In this document: piece after piece, positions 60,579 to 64,000 of the stretch
Layout: each line of letters opens with the position of its first letter
How positions within the stretch are numbered: position 1 is the first letter of the stretch
Origin: Flavobacterium sp. NRK F7
Lineage (GTDB): Bacteria > Bacteroidota > Bacteroidia > Flavobacteriales > Flavobacteriaceae
NCBI RefSeq assembly: GCF_024054195.1
Contig: NZ_JAMXLB010000001.1
Coordinates: 770,493 to 834,492, forward strand
Reading direction: 5' to 3'
DNA: 64,000 nucleotides
The notes under the pieces: generated by a model
Seen by the model: only the letters and a program-made list of their open reading frames with translations
Database searches by the model: none
What the model was told of the DNA's origin: nothing
Program-made: the position numbers and the translations under genes

Positions 60579-62030
60579 TTGAGTCTTTATAAAAAGCTTT
60601 TAAATCAAACCGCTATTTACGGTATAGCTACGGTTTTACCTAGAATGTTAAGTTTTCTATTGGTTAGACTATATGTCGATTATATGCCAGCGGAAGAATA
60701 TGGAGAAGTTTCAGTCATTTTTGCCTATTTAATTTTTTTCAATGTAATCTTATCTTATGGAATGGAAACCGCTTTTTTCCGTTTCTATAATACAGAAGAA
60801 CAAAAACAAAAAGTAATTTCTACCAGTTCGATTTCATTGTTGATTTCAACAGGTGGTTTTCTTCTATTGGGTTTGTTTTTTAGAGAAAACATTGCTCATT
60901 GGAGTGGCATAAAAAGCAATTATATTTTTTATACCCTATTAATTTTAGCCCTAGATGCTTTAGTAATCATACCTTTTTCAAAATTACGAGCAGAAGGTCG
61001 TCCTATAAAATACGCAGTTATAAAAATTACTAACGTAGCAATCAATTTAGGTTTAAATGTTTTCTTTATTGTACTGTTGCCAAAATGGCAATTTGGGAGT
61101 ACTTTATTAGAAAAAATATATCTACCAAACTTTCAAATAGGTTATATTTTTATTTCAAATTTAATAGCGAGCTTACTCACTTTAGTAGCTTTGTTACCCG
61201 ATTATTTTAAGTTACATTGGAAATTTGACACCCTACTTTGGAAACGAATGATGCGTTATGGTTTTCCTATTTTAATCGCGGGAATTGCTTTTGCAATTAA
61301 CGAACATTTTGATAAAATCCTTTTGGAATGGATGGACGTTCCTTTATCCGATATTGGGGCTTATTCCGCTTGTTATAAAATAGGAATGTTTATGGTACTT
61401 TTTAGAACGGCCTACACACTAGGTATTGAACCCTTTTTCTTTAGTCATGCTAAAAATGAAAGTGCGCCACAAACGTATGCAGAAATTACCAAATACTTCG
61501 TCATCTTTGGTTCCTTTATTTCCTTAGGAGTTATTGTATTTGCTGATGTTTTAAAGCTACTATTGGTGCCAAAATCTGAATATTGGATTGCTATGGATAT
61601 TGTGCCTTTAATTGTAATGGCTAATTTCTTTTTAGGGATCTATACGAATCTTTCCGTTTGGTATAAATTAATCGATAAAACAAAAATAGGGGCTTATATT
61701 TCCATTGTAGGTGCTTTAGTTACCTTATTACTCAACGTACTTTTAATTCCTTCTATTGGATTTGTAGGTTCTGCCATTGCAACTATTTTAGCATACGGAA
61801 CGATGATGTTTATTTCCTATACTTTAGGGCAAAAAAAATATCCAATACCCTATGATAAAAATAAAATAGGACGCTATTTAGGACTTTCTACCGTATTAAG
61901 TATTTTGTCTTTTTATATTGAAATTCTAAGAGAAACCTATGTTTTTGGAATTGTAGCCTTATTATTTTATGGTTACTTTGTTTATACAAATGAAAAACAA
62001 TTGTTTGCAAAAGTTTTAAAAAGAAAATAA
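60579..62030 (+). CDS. Polysaccharide/oligosaccharide flippase (Wzx/MATE-like, MOP superfamily)
   Basis: A 483-residue protein with about 12-14 transmembrane helices starting with TTG: MSLYKKLLNQTAIYGIATVLPRMLSFLLVRLYVDY, the standard start of the family, with no ATG upstream. Later helices include YGFPILIAGIAFAINEHFDKILL. It probably flips lipid-linked sugars across the inner membrane for surface polysaccharide or lipopolysaccharide. A TACTTTTG -7 element lies at 60549-60556. Confidence 0.86.
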   Translation: MSLYKKLLNQTAIYGIATVLPRMLSFLLVRLYVDYMPAEEYGEVSVIFAYLIFFNVILSYGMETAFFRFYNTEEQKQKVISTSSISLLISTGGFLLLGLFFRENIAHWSGIKSNYIFYTLLILALDALVIIPFSKLRAEGRPIKYAVIKITNVAINLGLNVFFIVLLPKWQFGSTLLEKIYLPNFQIGYIFISNLIASLLTLVALLPDYFKLHWKFDTLLWKRMMRYGFPILIAGIAFAINEHFDKILLEWMDVPLSDIGAYSACYKIGMFMVLFRTAYTLGIEPFFFSHAKNESAPQTYAEITKYFVIFGSFISLGVIVFADVLKLLLVPKSEYWIAMDIVPLIVMANFFLGIYTNLSVWYKLIDKTKIGAYISIVGALVTLLLNVLLIPSIGFVGSAIATILAYGTMMFISYTLGQKKYPIPYDKNKIGRYLGLSTVLSILSFYIEILRETYVFGIVALLFYGYFVYTNEKQLFAKVLKRK

Positions 62031-62140
62031 CTGAAAATTTATAAAGGGGTTTTCTAAAAAACAAGTGTAACAAAATCTTAAAAATGTTCGGAACTCCTTA
62101 TATTTTTTTAACTTTGAAAACTTATTCTTAAAGCACAAAA

Positions 62141-62575
62141 ATGAATATTAAAATTATTAACCGCTCCCAACACGATTTGCCTTCTTACGAAACCATTGCT
62201 TCGGCTGGAATGGATTTAAGAGCCAATATATCAGAATCCATAGTCTTAAAGCCTTTAGATAGAGTTATTGTTAAAACGGGTTTATTTATCGAATTGCCTA
62301 TAGGTTATGAAGCACAAGTGCGTCCAAGAAGTGGTTTAGCTGCTAAAAAAGGAATTACGGTTTTAAATTCACCTGGAACAGTAGATGCCGATTATAGAGG
62401 TGAAATAGGGGTTATACTCGTAAATCTTTCAAATGAAGCGTTTACCATTGAAAATGGGGAAAGAATTGCTCAACTAGTCATTGCTAGACATGAAAGAGCA
62501 GAATGGATAATCGTTGAAACGTTATCAGAAACATCTAGAGGCGAAGGAGGTTTTGGAAGTACAGGTGTTAAATAA
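62141..62575 (+). CDS. dut: Deoxyuridine triphosphatase
   Basis: A 144-residue dUTPase. All five family motifs are present: AGMDLRA (I), [11 protein letters not shown] (II), [13 protein letters not shown] (III), GERIAQLVI (IV) and [10 protein letters not shown] (V). It converts dUTP to dUMP and pyrophosphate and works as a trimer. A TAACTTTG -7 element is at 62109-62116. Confidence 0.97.
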   Translation: MNIKIINRSQHDLPSYETIASAGMDLRANISESIVLKPLDRVIVKTGLFIELPIGYEAQVRPRSGLAAKKGITVLNSPGTVDADYRGEIGVILVNLSNEAFTIENGERIAQLVIARHERAEWIIVETLSETSRGEGGFGSTGVK

Positions 62576-62602
62576 AAGTGCCATTTTTTAAATAGAAACA
62601 AA

Positions 62603-62983
62603 ATGAAGAAAATTTTTTATTTTCTGTTTTTCTTAATAAGCGTTGCAATGAATGCTCAAAAAGACCCCTATGATTTTAGTGATTTAGATAATCGCGAAAA
62701 AGTAATTTCAAAAGCTAAAACTTCCTCTGCTTTACAAAGAAATTTATTAATTTCTGAGGAATTCAACGGGAAAGATGAATTCATGAATATTGTGTACATA
62801 ACTAAAGAAGCAGCTGAAAAGAAACTAAAAATTGAAGAAAGGATAATTGAAAGTTTAAATCAAGGAAAAGAATTAAGTATACAAATCAATCCTATTTATA
62901 AAGGAAAAAGTTTTGTACCTGAAAAAATCATAATACAAATTTCTGGGGATGAGAATTTCACAGAAGAAATTTTAGTTTGGTAA
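62603..62983 (+). CDS. Small secreted protein of unknown function
   Basis: A 126-residue protein with a signal peptide ending near MNAQ. The mature part has KTSSALQRNLLISEEFNGKDEFMNIVYITKEAAEKKLKIEERIIES and ends EEILVW. No family is recognised. It lies 28 bases after dut and 19 before the nucleotidyltransferase gene, a spacing that suggests one transcript. Confidence 0.6.
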   Translation: MKKIFYFLFFLISVAMNAQKDPYDFSDLDNREKVISKAKTSSALQRNLLISEEFNGKDEFMNIVYITKEAAEKKLKIEERIIESLNQGKELSIQINPIYKGKSFVPEKIIIQISGDENFTEEILVW

Positions 62984-63001
62984 GCATTAAAAAATAAGAT
63001 A

Positions 63002-64000
63002 ATGAAAATAATAGTTCCTATGGCTGGGCGAGGATCTCGTTTACGCCCACATACTTTAACCGTTCCTAAACCCTTAATTCCAATCGCTGGAAAACCTATA
63101 GTGCATCGATTGGTAGAAGATATTGCCAGAGTTTTAAATCAAGATATTGAAGAAGTAGCTTTTATTATTCATGAAAGTTTTGGTGCTCAAGTTGAAAAGG
63201 AATTAATCGAAATTGCACAAAAATTAGGCGCTAAAGGAACTATATATTATCAAAATGAGGCCTTAGGAACGGGTCATGCGATTATGTGTGCCAAAGATTC
63301 GTTAAGTGGTCCTGCTGTTATCGCTTATGCAGATACATTAATCAGAGCCGACTTTGATTTGGACACTACGGCGGATAGTGTTATTTGGGTAAAACAAGTA
63401 GAAAAACCTGAAGCTTTTGGAGTAGTTAATTTAAATGAAAAGGAAGAAATCATTGAGTTAGTGGAAAAACCAAAAGAATTTGTTTCAGATTTGGCAGTTA
63501 TTGGAATCTATTACTTTAAAGATATAGCTATTCTCAAAAACGAACTCCAATCGGTACTTGATAATAACATTATTCATGGTGGAGAATATCAAATTAACGA
63601 TGGAATTAAACAAATGATGCAAAAAGGCATGAAATTTGTACCAGGAAAAGTGGATGAATGGATGGATTGCGGCAATAAAGAAGTAACAGTTGAAACCAAT
63701 GGTAGAATGTTGCATTTTTTACATCAAGATGGCGAAAATTTGGTTTCCCAAAATATAACATTAGAAAATGCAACCATAATCCCTCCTTGTTATATCGGTG
63801 AGGATGTGGTTTTAACAAATGCTACAATTGGTCCAAATGTATCTATTGGTAAAGGCTGTAAAATTACAAATGCTGAAATTTCAAATAGTCTCATTCAAAC
63901 GCATTCGTATGTTCAAAATGCGAAGCTAGACAATGCCATGATTGGGAACTATGCAAGTTTTGACGGTAATTTTAAAAGTATCAGTATAGGAGATTATTCC
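63002..64000 (+). CDS. Sugar-nucleotidyltransferase (glucose-1-phosphate thymidylyl/uridylyltransferase-like), cut by the window end
   Basis: The open frame from the ATG at 63002 continues past the last base; 333 residues are seen. The N-terminal nucleotidyltransferase domain has MKIIVPMAGRGSRLRPHTLTVPKPLIPIAGKPIV (with the NTP-binding loop and Lys), EALGTGHAIMCA, VIAYADTLI and KQVEKPEAFGVV. From about residue 240 a left-handed beta-helix begins (ATIIPPCYIGEDVVLTNATIGPNVSIGKGC). It should make an activated sugar (dTDP-, UDP- or similar) for surface polysaccharide, in keeping with the flippase gene nearby. Confidence 0.9.
   Translation, partial: MKIIVPMAGRGSRLRPHTLTVPKPLIPIAGKPIVHRLVEDIARVLNQDIEEVAFIIHESFGAQVEKELIEIAQKLGAKGTIYYQNEALGTGHAIMCAKDSLSGPAVIAYADTLIRADFDLDTTADSVIWVKQVEKPEAFGVVNLNEKEEIIELVEKPKEFVSDLAVIGIYYFKDIAILKNELQSVLDNNIIHGGEYQINDGIKQMMQKGMKFVPGKVDEWMDCGNKEVTVETNGRMLHFLHQDGENLVSQNITLENATIIPPCYIGEDVVLTNATIGPNVSIGKGCKITNAEISNSLIQTHSYVQNAKLDNAMIGNYASFDGNFKSISIGDYS

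Overview
The window reads as AT-rich chromosomal DNA of a gliding-type member of the Bacteroidota, most likely Flavobacteriaceae. The signs are the absence of Shine-Dalgarno sequences, promoters of the TAnnTTTG type, a SprE/PorW type IX secretion lipoprotein, SusC-like and CarboxypepD_reg-type outer membrane barrels, an ATP synthase operon lacking atpD/atpC, and a MetG of the zinc-ribbon plus C-terminal tRNA-binding type. No rRNA, tRNA, CRISPR array or insertion sequence was recognised. Both ends cut genes: an M13 peptidase on the left and a sugar-nucleotidyltransferase on the right.

Layout. 1-14 kb is mostly housekeeping and small conserved genes: M13 peptidase, EamA transporter, NAD-binding protein, YfiT-like hydrolase, GNAT-nitrilase, SLC13 permease, SSB, HDAC-like, CAT-like and HAD proteins. 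14.1-28.6 kb is a class I lanthipeptide-type biosynthetic region: an E1/ThiF-like enzyme, a PAS-LuxR regulator, a LuxI/FeeM-like N-acyltransferase, an outer membrane barrel, four GG-leader precursors, LanC-like 1, a luciferase-like oxidoreductase, a full-length LanB, a C39-peptidase ABC exporter and LanC-like 2. Two paralogous secreted proteins (11.2-12.6 kb and 28.6-30.1 kb) flank it. 30-41 kb holds metG, LD-carboxypeptidase, a YraN-type protein, sprE, a bactofilin and a TonB-dependent receptor. 40.7-46.6 kb is the F1Fo ATP synthase operon (atpI to atpG). 46.7-54.2 kb is an operon of uncharacterised design: a coiled-coil membrane protein, a NitT/TauT-type binding protein fused to an OmpA domain, its permease and ATPase, a PhyH-like dioxygenase and a CbbX-like AAA+ ATPase. 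54.3-64 kb holds a porin, two S9 peptidases, a flippase, dut and the nucleotidyltransferase.

The most notable result is regulatory. The acyltransferase gene and the outer-membrane/lanthipeptide operon are preceded by promoter modules of identical geometry: two 18-bp dyad boxes of the form ACTAC-N8-GTAGT exactly 38 bp apart, then a TAGYTTTG -7 element exactly 39 bp after the start of the second box. The thiF-like gene has one weaker box at the same 39-bp spacing. The boxes look like class II LuxR-family operators for the neighbouring PAS-LuxR protein, so signal synthesis, ThiF-like chemistry and lanthipeptide production appear to form one autoregulated unit.

The chemistry of the cluster is also unusual. 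Every precursor core keeps four (Ser/Thr)-Cys pairs in exactly the same register, yet both LanC-like proteins have lost the Cys/Cys-His zinc ligands of canonical lanthionine cyclases. All functions are inferred from reading the sequence; no database search was run.
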